A DNA stretch of 8,442 bases from Propionivibrio sp. (GTDB lineage Bacteria; Pseudomonadota; Gammaproteobacteria; Burkholderiales; Rhodocyclaceae): assembly GCA_003249625.1 (NCBI GenBank), contig QKII01000209.1, forward strand, positions 1-8,442. Reading direction: 5' to 3'. The notes beneath the pieces were generated by a model. The model did not search any database. It was given only the letters and a program-made list of their open reading frames with translations, and was not told the origin of the DNA. Position 1 is the stretch's first letter. Every line of letters starts with the position of its first letter. Shown here piece by piece: positions 1 to 6,351 of this stretch. The position numbers were made by a program, and so were the translations under genes.

Positions 1-341
1 TCCATCGAGGACCCAATGGCATCCTCGCTTTTCAGAATCTGTTGAAAGAAACTGGGCTGGGGGATGCCTGCGATCCTGCCCGGGATGGCATGCAATCCCA
101 GCCACAAGACCTTGTGGAACGCTTCAAACCCTTTTTGCGGAGGCTGCCGGATGATGGCGCGGGGAATGGTCCGGTAGTCGCTATCGACGAATTCTATGTG
201 GAAGCGAGTCACTCGATCTTCCGGTGGGGCTTTGTCTGCAGACCTGACACTGACCATCGGGCCGACGCAACCCGTCAGTAGCACGGCCAAGAGCAGCCAC
301 ACAGAGTGAATGACCGGTCGTTTGACAAGCCGAAATTTCAT
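1..341 (-). CDS. Putative outer-membrane or periplasmic lipoprotein, 3' end outside window
   Basis: An open frame of 113 codons reads leftward from an ATG at 341-339 and leaves the window without a stop. The N-terminus is a clear lipoprotein signal: basic start (MKFRLVKRP), hydrophobic core (VWLLLAVLL) and lipobox L-T-G-C, with the lipidated Cys at residue 25. Lipidation should anchor the protein in the cell envelope; Val, not Asp, follows the Cys, so outer-membrane sorting is plausible. The mature part starts with a flexible polar stretch and has no motif I recognise; a later segment (FHKVLWLGLHAIPG, about residues 75-88) is amphipathic. A G-rich stretch lies 5-10 bases before the ATG and may serve as the ribosome site. 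The gene points away from the regulator and operon, so a functional link is doubtful. The lipobox is seen directly; the function is unknown. Confidence 0.75.
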   Translation of the reverse strand, partial: MKFRLVKRPVIHSVWLLLAVLLTGCVGPMVSVRSADKAPPEDRVTRFHIEFVDSDYRTIPRAIIRQPPQKGFEAFHKVLWLGLHAIPGRIAGIPQPSFFQQILKSEDAIGSSM

Positions 342-352
342 CGCAGCCCCCG

Positions 353-370
353 CTGAATGAACAGATTCAG
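353..370. repeat. Short inverted repeat upstream of the lipoprotein gene
   Basis: CTGAAT and ATTCAG are separated by six bases, starting 11 bases upstream of the lipoprotein start codon. It could be a small operator or a leader hairpin. A six-base arm is short enough to occur by chance, so this is a weak call. Confidence 0.25.
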
Positions 371-404
371 TTTAGTCCTTGTGTTGAATGGCTGCTCGAG
401 GTTT

Positions 405-426
405 ATTGGGCTATGTGGCGCCCAAT
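405..426. repeat. Inverted repeat between the hydrolase remnant and the lipoprotein gene
   Basis: ATTGGGC (405-411) and GCCCAAT (420-426) form a 7-base-pair stem with an 8-base loop. No T-run follows on either strand, so it is not a convincing intrinsic terminator. It could be an old transcript-end hairpin of the hydrolase remnant, whose stop lies 65 bases upstream on the minus strand, or an operator. Apart from this and the repeat at 353-370, I see nothing in the 342-490 gap. Confidence 0.3.
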
Positions 427-490
427 CTGGTCAAAAGCCGGTTGTTGTCGAGCTCGGTCCGCGTGGCAAATCGACCATGAAGCGCAAGAA

Positions 491-803
491 TCACTTCTTG
501 GGTAAATGAATGCCTTGTTCCGTCGCCATGAAGCGCTCCCAGAAGTGGGTAGCGTCGCTGATCCATCCTTTGGCGCTTGTCCACGTGCCAATGCCAAAAC
601 CATGGCCGACGTTCCATGAGTGACGGAGGGGCAATTCCGTCGCGGTCGCCGACGACGACGAAGGTCGGCGGCTTGTTCGCGGAATAGTCGGAGTGTCCGG
701 TGCAGGCCATCACGACGGCAGACGGCTTGGCGAGATTTTTGCGTCCAAATGCGGCCACGCCAAGAGACCCGATTGAGACCCCATCCTTGCGTCGAATCTG
801 CAA
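491..803 (-). pseudogene. Decayed alpha/beta hydrolase remnant (C-terminal part, frameshifted)
   Basis: Two adjacent minus-strand frames together resemble the C-terminal third of an alpha/beta-fold hydrolase (acetyl-esterase or dienelactone-hydrolase-like). The first frame (about 779 to 606) contains AVVMACTGHSDYSANKPP and then GDRDGIAPPSLMERR, the usual surroundings of the catalytic Asp. The next frame (about 613 to 491) contains VGHGFGIGTWTSAKGW and ISDATHFWERF before a TGA stop; its GHGFG carries the catalytic His. Intact relatives, from memory, have roughly 20 residues between MERR and GHGFG. Here the two motifs abut at 605-614 and the frame changes by one, so an internal out-of-frame deletion is inferred. 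The nucleophile Ser motif (GxSxG) and everything N-terminal are missing. Near 780-795 a third frame reads ARMG, resembling the GARM that usually precedes this region, which hints at a second frameshift. The fragment abuts the regulator's stop codon. It cannot encode a working enzyme. Confidence 0.72.
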
Positions 804-1721
804 TCAGTTTTTTCCCTCTTCCCCGTAACGTTTTTCCAATGTTTCAATGAGTTGTTGCGCAAATCGCGCAACAGCCACTGGCAATGTGCGAGCCCGTAGC
901 TGGCCGAGGTAAAGGGTGCCGTGGGGTACGTCGCGTTCATCGATGGGCCGGCTGACCAGCGTGTCCGTATCGGTTTCGATCGGTAAGCCGATGGGTATCT
1001 GGAAGGCGACGATGTTTTCGGCCAGCGCGTGACAGCGAAGGAATTCGAAGCTGTCAGATTCGATGACTGAACGCAGGTTCAGCGAGGTGCGGTGGACAGC
1101 GCGCTCAAGCAAGTGACGGATGCTGGTCTGGTCGTTGGGCAAGGCGAGCGGGTAGCGAAGGCAATCGCGAAGGCGGACTACGGCTTGGGCGGAAAGCGGG
1201 TGTCCGGGGCGCATCAGCACGTGCACCGGCTGGCGGACCTGATGCAATACCTGCAGGTCAGTGAGGCGTTCGGGCTCAAAGATCAGGGCAAGATCGGCGC
1301 TCAAGTCACTTATTGCATGTTCGGCAGCGCTGCGGTCGCGGCGAAGCACCTTGAAAGTCACCGCCGGGTGGGCCTTACGGTAGTGAGTAATCTGCTCGGG
1401 CAGAAAGAAGGAAAGCAAGGCCTGGCTGCTGGCGACGTTGACATGGCCGCGGCGTTCGCCGCGCAAGTCGGCAATCTGGCTCTTCACCCTGTCCATGTCG
1501 GCAAGCTGGTTGCGTACATGCTGAATCAGCAACTCGCCAGCAGCCGACAGGCGCACGCCACTCGGCAGACGCTCGAAGATCGGTACGCCGAGATCCTCTT
1601 CCAGCGAAAGAATTCGTCGATTCAGTGCGGTTGAGGTAATGGCCAGGCTCTCGGCAGCCTTGCGGATCGAGCCGACGCGGGCGATGGTGTCCAGGTAGCG
1701 CAGGATGAGTTGATGTCGCAT
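804..1721 (-). CDS. LysR-family transcriptional regulator of the divergent allophanate/ABC operon
   Basis: This 305-residue protein has the usual length and layout of a LysR-type regulator. The N-terminal winged helix-turn-helix (about residues 4-62) includes GSIRKAAESLAITSTALNRR and the family hallmark LEEDLGVPIFER. A linker helix (about 63-90) leads to a periplasmic-binding-protein-like effector domain (about 92-295), beginning GHVNVASSQALLSFFLP. I chose the ATG at 1721-1719 because GGAG lies eight bases ahead of it and the protein then begins right at the DNA-binding domain. In-frame ATGs at 1763, 1757 and 1748 fall inside the palindrome and lack a ribosome site. The gene is transcribed away from the allophanate hydrolase gene, the standard layout for a LysR regulator and its target; AtzR, which governs the atzDEF genes of cyanuric acid breakdown, is a known precedent. 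The effector is unknown; a ureido compound or nitrogen status is an inference. Confidence 0.9.
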   Translation of the reverse strand: MRHQLILRYLDTIARVGSIRKAAESLAITSTALNRRILSLEEDLGVPIFERLPSGVRLSAAGELLIQHVRNQLADMDRVKSQIADLRGERRGHVNVASSQALLSFFLPEQITHYRKAHPAVTFKVLRRDRSAAEHAISDLSADLALIFEPERLTDLQVLHQVRQPVHVLMRPGHPLSAQAVVRLRDCLRYPLALPNDQTSIRHLLERAVHRTSLNLRSVIESDSFEFLRCHALAENIVAFQIPIGLPIETDTDTLVSRPIDERDVPHGTLYLGQLRARTLPVAVARFAQQLIETLEKRYGEEGKN

Positions 1722-1729
1722 GGGGTTTG

Positions 1730-1735
1730 CTCCGG
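1730..1735 (-). promoter_or_regulatory. Ribosome binding site that decides the lysR start
   Basis: CCGGAG on the minus strand ends eight bases before the ATG at 1721. The alternative upstream start at 1763 is preceded by a T-rich stretch with no purine-rich site, so this element favours the shorter protein. It directly abuts the base of the 1736-1764 palindrome, so folding of the leader RNA could affect ribosome access. Confidence 0.6.
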
Positions 1736-1764
1736 CATGGCGATGCATTTTTTGCATCGCCATG
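1736..1764. promoter_or_regulatory. 29-base perfect palindrome, probable LysR operator
   Basis: Arm CATGGCGATGCA (1736-1747), five T residues (1748-1752), arm TGCATCGCCATG (1753-1764): twelve of twelve bases pair. Its centre contains TGCA-N5-TGCA (1744-1756), which fits the T-N11-A dyad of LysR-type binding sites. It sits between the divergent lysR and allophanate hydrolase genes, with its centre 29 bases from the lysR ATG and 89 bases from the hydrolase ATG. LysR proteins normally bind such a dyad constitutively, repress their own gene from it and contact a weaker second site to activate the target. In RNA from the minus strand the same bases would form a strong hairpin just ahead of the lysR ribosome site. 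The palindrome is seen directly; the role is inferred. Confidence 0.75.
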
Positions 1765-1838
1765 AGTTAAAAATAGCAGTATGACGATTCAGGTGGCGAT
1801 GCTCAAATGCGGACATCAATATCACGAACGTAATCGCC
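1765..1838 (+). promoter_or_regulatory. Presumed activator-dependent promoter region of the operon, with arm-like repeats
   Basis: The promoter of the plus-strand operon must lie here or within the palindrome, but no good -35/-10 pair is visible. The best -35-like hexamer is ATGACG at 1781-1786, with no fitting -10. This suits a promoter that depends on an activator. Partial copies of the palindrome arms occur: GGCGATGC at 1795-1802 (same as 1739-1746) and ATCGCCATG at 1833-1841 (same as 1756-1764), the latter overlapping the hydrolase start codon. No good ribosome site precedes the ATG at 1839. Confidence 0.4.
1778..1806 (-). promoter_or_regulatory. Candidate sigma-70 promoter for lysR
   Basis: On the minus strand TTGAGC (1806-1801) and CATACT (1783-1778) are 17 bases apart, each matching four of six consensus positions. 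Transcription would start near 1771, which places the palindrome at roughly +7 to +35. A regulator bound there could block its own transcription. Modest matches in a short gap make this tentative. Confidence 0.4.
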
Positions 1839-3638
1839 ATGCTTTCTGATCTGCCGTTCGATATCGCGAGTTTGCACACCGCCTATGCCGAAGGGCTGGA
1901 GCCGGCCGCGGTGCTGGCCGAGTTCAGGCGCCGTCTGACCGGGATCAATGATCCGGGAATCTTCCTGCATTTGATCGGAGACCGCACGTTGGCCGATCAG
2001 ATTGCCGCACTCGGACCGTTCGATCCGGTCGCCAAACCGCTCTGGGGTATTCCCTTTGCCATCAAGGACAACATCGACGCGCTCGGCGCGCCGACCACCG
2101 CAGCCTGTCCGGAGTACACGTACGAAGTCAGCGAGGATGCCTTCGTCGTTGCGCAGTTGCGTGCGGCAGGAGCGATCTTGGTCGGCAAAACCAATCTTGA
2201 CCAGTTCGCTACCGGCCTGGTCGGCGTGCGTACGCCTTACCCCGTGCCGAAGAATGCGCTTGATCCTGCCATCGTTCCCGGAGGCTCGAGTAGCGGTTCG
2301 GCAGTCGCCGTGGCACACGGGTTAGTCAGCTTCGCACTGGGAACCGATACGGCCGGATCCGGGCGCGTCCCGGCGGCGCTGAACGGCATCGTAGGTTTGA
2401 AGCCGACGCTCGGCACGCTGTCAGCGAGCGGCGTTGTGCCGGCCTGTCGCACCCTGGACACGGTATCGATATTTGCGCTGACGGTTGATGATGCCTGGCG
2501 GGTTTTTCACGCTGCTGCCGCTTACGATGCCAACGACCCCTATTCCCGGCCAATTCCGGTAGCCGCCGTACCGTTTGCGACACCGAAGATACGCATCGGC
2601 GTGCCCAGTCCGGCCTCCCGCAGGTTTTTTGGCGACGAGGTTCAGGCGGCGTCATTTGTGGAGACGCTCGAGCAGCTGGCTGGCTTTGGCGCAACGATCA
2701 GCGAAATTGACTTCACCCCGCTCTACCAGATTGCCAATCTGCTCTACGAGGGGCCTTGGGTAGCGGAGCGTTATTCGGTTATCGAGTCACTGCTGAAAAC
2801 TCGGCCGGAGGCGCTGTTGCCGGTGACCCGGGCGATCATCGGCAAGGCTGCGCAATTTTCCGCAGCTGATGTCTTCCGCGGCCAGTACCGGCTGAAAGCC
2901 CTGCTGCGTGATGCCGAAGCAGCCATCGCCGCGGTCGATGCGTTGTGTGTACCCTCCGTACCCACCTTCTGTTCGGTGGCCGAAGTGCAGGCGGACCCGG
3001 TCGGTCCGAATAGCCGTCTAGGTACCTATACCAATTTCGTCAACCTGATGGACCTGTGCGCGCTTACCGTACCCGTAGCTCCGCGCAGTGATGGTCGTCC
3101 AGGTAGCGTGACGCTGATCGCTCCATGCGGACAGGATGCTCGGTTAGCCGGACTGGGGAGCGTGCTGCAAGGGCATTTCGCGGTTTCTCCCGGCGCCACC
3201 CGATGGCATTTGCCGCCGTTCGACGCCCCGGAACCGAAGGCCGGTGCCGATGAAATTGCAATCGCGGCAGTAGGTGCCCACATGTCAGGCCTACCGTTGA
3301 ATCACGAATTGACCCGACTTGGCGCCCGTTTCCTGCGCGCCACCCGCACAGCGCCGTATTACCGCCTTTACAGCCTGCCCGGCGGACCACCGAAGCGTCC
3401 AGGATTGGTTCGGGTTAGCCAGGGTGCATCGATCGCCATAGAGGTCTGGGCGGTGCCGCTTTCCCGCTTTGGTGAATTCATGCAGGGCATTCCCCAACCA
3501 CTGGGTATCGGCACGCTGGATCTGGAGGATGGCAGCCGGGTGAAAGGTTTTGTCTGTGAGGCCATTGGCATCGAGGGTGCCGAGGATGTTTCCCGATTTG
3601 GCGGCTGGCGGGCTTGGCTGGCTGCCGCAACGAACTGA
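1839..3638 (+). CDS. atzF: Allophanate hydrolase (amidase-signature enzyme, AtzF type)
   Basis: The 599-residue cytoplasmic enzyme is predicted to hydrolyse allophanate to ammonium and CO2 (via N-carboxycarbamate), the last step of urea, biuret and cyanuric acid nitrogen release. The amidase-signature domain fills about residues 20-455. Lys76 (GIPFAIKDNID), Ser150 (PGGSSSGS) and nucleophile Ser174 (GTDTAGSGRVPAA) form the Ser-cisSer-Lys triad; their spacing equals that of AtzF K91/S165/S189 as I recall it. Tyr303 and Arg311 match the Tyr/Arg pair that binds allophanate in the yeast enzyme. A C-terminal domain (about 470-599), with YYRLYSLPGGPPKRPGL and ending FGGWRAWLA, is specific to allophanate hydrolases and separates this from generic amidases. 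Full length is typical. The ATG at 1839 is the only ATG, GTG or TTG after an in-frame stop at 1782, although its ribosome site is poor. It is the first gene of the operon, 21 bases before the binding protein. Confidence 0.9.
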   Translation: MLSDLPFDIASLHTAYAEGLEPAAVLAEFRRRLTGINDPGIFLHLIGDRTLADQIAALGPFDPVAKPLWGIPFAIKDNIDALGAPTTAACPEYTYEVSEDAFVVAQLRAAGAILVGKTNLDQFATGLVGVRTPYPVPKNALDPAIVPGGSSSGSAVAVAHGLVSFALGTDTAGSGRVPAALNGIVGLKPTLGTLSASGVVPACRTLDTVSIFALTVDDAWRVFHAAAAYDANDPYSRPIPVAAVPFATPKIRIGVPSPASRRFFGDEVQAASFVETLEQLAGFGATISEIDFTPLYQIANLLYEGPWVAERYSVIESLLKTRPEALLPVTRAIIGKAAQFSAADVFRGQYRLKALLRDAEAAIAAVDALCVPSVPTFCSVAEVQADPVGPNSRLGTYTNFVNLMDLCALTVPVAPRSDGRPGSVTLIAPCGQDARLAGLGSVLQGHFAVSPGATRWHLPPFDAPEPKAGADEIAIAAVGAHMSGLPLNHELTRLGARFLRATRTAPYYRLYSLPGGPPKRPGLVRVSQGASIAIEVWAVPLSRFGEFMQGIPQPLGIGTLDLEDGSRVKGFVCEAIGIEGAEDVSRFGGWRAWLAAATN

Positions 3639-3659
3639 TATCAAACGAGGAGAACGACC

Positions 3660-5270
3660 ATGCAAAGACGCGCATTTCTCAAGGCCACCGCCAGCGGTGC
3701 CGCCATACTTCCCTTTCTGCGGCACTTGCCGGCGAACGCCCAAGCGGGCAGCGACACTCTGGTGGTAGTGATTGGCGATGGCATCAACAGTCTGGATCTG
3801 CACCGTCAGGGCACTAACCGCCCCAGCTACCAGATTACCGTCAATATCTACGACCGCCTGGTGCGCTTCGGCGTCAAGACCTTGCCCGACGGCACGCTGT
3901 CCTACGATTCGACGAAGATTGAGCCGGAAGTGGCGGAATCGTGGAGCTGGTCTGCCGACGGCAAGTCGCTGAGTTTCAAGATCAGTGACAAGGCCAAATT
4001 CTGGGATGGTACGCCGATCACCGCCGAGGACGTGAAGTGGTCATTCGACCGTGCGGTCAGCTTGGGCGGCTTCCCAGCCGTGCAGATGAAGGCCGGTTCG
4101 ATGACCGACCCCAAGCAGTTCGTGGTGGTCGACAGCAAGACATTCCGTATCGATCTGCCAGAGTTTTCCAAGCTGACTCTGCCGAACCTGGCGGTGCCGG
4201 TGCCTTTCATCATCAATTCCAAAGTGGCCAAGGCGCACGCCACCACCGCCGATCCCTGGGCGACCGAATACCTGCACAAGACGCCGGCTGGGTCGGGGCC
4301 GTTCAAGGTGGTTCGTTGGGATCCGGGCCAGCAGTTCGTCTATGAGCGTAACGATGCCTGGGCTCTGGGAGCGAAGCCGGCGCTGCGCCGGGTGATCGTG
4401 CGCGAGGTGCCGTCGGCGGCGACACGCCGTGCCTTGATCGAACGCGGCGACGCCGATTTCTACATGGACGTTGCCACGAAGGACGCCAAGGAACTGCTGG
4501 CTGGCGGCAAGGTGGCGGTGTCCGGGGCACCAGTCGACAACTGCCTGCATGTGCTCGGCTTGAACCTGAAGTTCAAACCGTTCGATAACGTCAAGGTACG
4601 CCAGGCGATCGCCTGGGCCTTACCCTACGAATCGATTCTCTCGGCAGCGGCCTACGGTCGCGGCAAGGCGATGTACGGTGCAAGTTCTGCCAAGCCTGCC
4701 GACATCAGCTGGCCGCAGCCCTTTCCCTATTCGACGAATCTCGACAAGGCCCGGGCTCTGCTCGCCGAAGCAGGGTTGGCCAACGGCTTCGAGACCACGC
4801 TGTCGTACAACCTGGGGCTGGCCGACTGGCAGGAGCCGACCGCCCTGTTGATCCAGGAGGCGCTGGGCCGAATCGGCATCAAGGTCAAGCTGGAGAAGAT
4901 TCCCGGCGCCAACTGGCGGACGGCGGCGCTGGTGGAAAAGAAACTGCCGATGCACCTGGAGAACTTCGGCGGCTGGCTCAACTATCCGGACTACTACTTC
5001 TTCTGGGCCTACAAGGATGGCCACCTGTTCAATTCCTCGGCCTACAAGAACCCGGAAATGGAGTCGCTGGTCGATGCAACGCTGAAAATGCCGGTAGACA
5101 ACCCCGCCTATGCGAAGAACGTCGCACGCATGATCGAAATCGCCTTCACCGACGTACCCCGCATCCCGCTTTACCAGCCCAATCTCGATGCCGCACACAG
5201 CAAGAAGGTAAGTGGCTACGTGTCCTGGTTCCACCGCCAGCTTGATTGCAAGGTATTGAAGAAGGCCTGA
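3660..5270 (+). CDS. ABC transporter family-5 substrate-binding protein (peptide/nickel/opine type)
   Basis: This 536-residue periplasmic protein should capture the solute and deliver it to the permeases encoded next. The leader reads MQRRAFLKATASGAA: the RRxFLK core is a twin-arginine type signal, followed by a short hydrophobic stretch and likely cleavage near ANA-QA-GS (residues 25-30). The mature part has the family-5 signature at about 90-130: EVAESWSWSADGKSLSF, then KFWDGTPITAEDVKWSFDRA. Later family marks are TPAGSGPFKVVRWDPG, NVKVRQAIAWAL and the C-terminal IPLYQPN. Length is normal for the family. GAGGAG sits seven bases before the ATG. Family members bind di- and oligopeptides, nickel, opines, glutathione and various small amides, so substrate cannot be read from sequence. 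Its place directly behind allophanate hydrolase suggests a nitrogen-rich amide or ureido compound (inference). A strong stem-loop follows its stop codon. Confidence 0.92.
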   Translation: MQRRAFLKATASGAAILPFLRHLPANAQAGSDTLVVVIGDGINSLDLHRQGTNRPSYQITVNIYDRLVRFGVKTLPDGTLSYDSTKIEPEVAESWSWSADGKSLSFKISDKAKFWDGTPITAEDVKWSFDRAVSLGGFPAVQMKAGSMTDPKQFVVVDSKTFRIDLPEFSKLTLPNLAVPVPFIINSKVAKAHATTADPWATEYLHKTPAGSGPFKVVRWDPGQQFVYERNDAWALGAKPALRRVIVREVPSAATRRALIERGDADFYMDVATKDAKELLAGGKVAVSGAPVDNCLHVLGLNLKFKPFDNVKVRQAIAWALPYESILSAAAYGRGKAMYGASSAKPADISWPQPFPYSTNLDKARALLAEAGLANGFETTLSYNLGLADWQEPTALLIQEALGRIGIKVKLEKIPGANWRTAALVEKKLPMHLENFGGWLNYPDYYFFWAYKDGHLFNSSAYKNPEMESLVDATLKMPVDNPAYAKNVARMIEIAFTDVPRIPLYQPNLDAAHSKKVSGYVSWFHRQLDCKVLKKA

Positions 5271-5314
5271 TGTGTCGGTGCGGTGCCGGATAGCCCTCCG
5301 GCGCCGCAGACACA
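5271..5314 (+). promoter_or_regulatory. Intercistronic stem-loop after the binding-protein gene
   Basis: Starting at the first base after the stop codon, TGTGTC (5271-5276) pairs with GACACA (5309-5314). After a two-base GG bulge, TGCGGTGCCGGA (5279-5290) pairs with TCCGGCGCCGCA (5297-5308) around the six-base loop TAGCCC: 18 base pairs, one of them G-U. No U-run follows, and the permease ribosome site (GAGGAG, 5316-5321) begins two bases later. It is therefore better read as an mRNA-stabilising or partial read-through element than as a terminator. Hairpins at this place are known to give binding proteins a higher yield than their permeases. It may also hinder ribosomes at the permease start. 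Confidence 0.75.
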
Positions 5315-5327
5315 CGAGGAGTTAGAA

Positions 5328-6350
5328 ATGTCCAGCAAACCCATCCAGGTCGCCCGTCGTCTGGCCCAGTCATTGCCATCGATTTTTGGCGTGATGCTGA
5401 TTTCCTTCGTGCTCACCCGTGCCTTGCCGGGTGACCCGGCCGTTTATTTTGCTGGTGCGATGGCCGATGCCGAATCAATCGAGCAGACACGTCGGGCACT
5501 TGGCCTGGATCGTAGCTGGGCGATGCAGTTCTATCTGTACGTGGAACGCCTCTTTCAGGGAGACCTCGGCATGTCTCTGGGAACCGGACGACCGGTTATC
5601 GAGGAACTGGCTAGCCGCTTGCCGGCATCTCTTGAGCTGACTTTTCTCGGTCTCGGTCTGGCGCTCGCCGTGGCTGTGCCGCTGGGGGTGTTGGCGGCGA
5701 CCCGACGCGGCTCATGGGTGGACCACCTGTGCCGTTTGCTGGTTACCGCGGGGGTGTCCTTGCCCACCTTCTTCACCGGGCTGTTCCTGATTTATGTCTT
5801 CTATTACCTGCTCGGCTGGGCACCGTCGCCGCTCGGCCGTCTCGATATCCTGTACCTGTCACCCGCGCCTGTCACCGGGTTCTATCTGATCGACAGTCTG
5901 CTGGCCGGCGATGGCGAGTTGTTCTGGGCCAGTCTTCGGCAGTTGTTCCTGCCGGCGGTAACGCTGGGCATCTTCGCTTTGGCGCCGATAGCGCGCATGA
6001 CGCGGGCCGCGATGCTCAACGCACTGGCTAGCGACTATATACGAACCGCCCGTGCCGGCGGACTGGCGCGAAAGACGGTGCTGGTCACCTATGCGCTACG
6101 CAATGCCGCCTTGCCGGTACTGACGACGCTAGGGATGGTTTTCTCCTTCCTGCTTGGCGCCAACGTGCTGGTCGAAAAAGTGTTTTCCTGGCCGGGCATC
6201 GGTTCCTTCGCCATCGAGGCGTTGGTGGCATCCGACTATGCGGCGGTCCAGGGTTTCGTTCTTACCATGGCACTGCTCTTCGTGATAATGAACCTCTTCA
6301 TTGATGTGGTACTGACCTTGATCGACCCACGTGTCGCGCTGGAATCCTGA
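5328..6350 (+). CDS. ABC transporter permease, DppB/OppB type
   Basis: A 340-residue inner-membrane protein that forms half of the transport channel. It shows the DppB layout: a first membrane helix (about 15-32) ending in the conserved TRALPGDPA, a periplasmic segment with GDLGMSLGTGRPV (78-90), then five further hydrophobic helices (about 103-124, 136-162, 205-223, 260-285 and 306-332). The cytoplasmic EAA loop that docks on the ATPase is DYIRTARAGGLARKTVLVTY (236-255), followed by ALRNAALPVLT. The motif VFSWPGIGSFAIEAL (285-299) and the C-terminal DPRVALES are also typical. I chose the ATG at 5328 because GAGGAG lies six bases upstream; an in-frame GTG at 5283 would lie inside the stem-loop and add 15 residues of non-family sequence. 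The stop is followed one base later by the next permease start, so the two are translationally coupled. Confidence 0.92.
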   Translation: MSSKPIQVARRLAQSLPSIFGVMLISFVLTRALPGDPAVYFAGAMADAESIEQTRRALGLDRSWAMQFYLYVERLFQGDLGMSLGTGRPVIEELASRLPASLELTFLGLGLALAVAVPLGVLAATRRGSWVDHLCRLLVTAGVSLPTFFTGLFLIYVFYYLLGWAPSPLGRLDILYLSPAPVTGFYLIDSLLAGDGELFWASLRQLFLPAVTLGIFALAPIARMTRAAMLNALASDYIRTARAGGLARKTVLVTYALRNAALPVLTTLGMVFSFLLGANVLVEKVFSWPGIGSFAIEALVASDYAAVQGFVLTMALLFVIMNLFIDVVLTLIDPRVALES

Positions 6351-6351
6351 G

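Noticed and set aside
42..281. Plus-strand open frame of 79 codons at the left edge
   Set aside because: It lies opposite the lipoprotein frame, which has a clear signal peptide; this frame has no recognisable motif and no good ribosome site.
405..426. Intrinsic terminator for the minus-strand genes
   Set aside because: The stem has only seven pairs and no T-run follows on either strand.
411..803. Single open frame of 130 codons on the minus strand as an intact gene
   Set aside because: Only its first half resembles a hydrolase; after the junction near 606 the family similarity continues in another frame, so the tail is out-of-frame translation.
1092..1634. Plus-strand open frame of 180 codons
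   Set aside because: It is antisense to the LysR gene, whose domain structure is clear; long antisense frames are expected in GC-rich coding DNA.
1722..1763. Longer LysR protein starting at the ATG at 1763
   Set aside because: No ribosome site precedes it, the extra 14 residues are encoded largely by the palindrome, and the family's DNA-binding domain begins right after the later ATG.
5271..5314. Rho-independent terminator ending the transcript after the binding protein
   Set aside because: The stem is strong but no U-run follows, and essential permease and ATPase genes continue with tight spacing.
4620..5315. Minus-strand open frame of 231 codons
   Set aside because: It is antisense to the binding-protein gene and has no family motif.
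5283..5327. GTG start at 5283 for the first permease
   Set aside because: It falls in the stem-loop and lacks a ribosome site, while the ATG at 5328 has GAGGAG at ideal distance.
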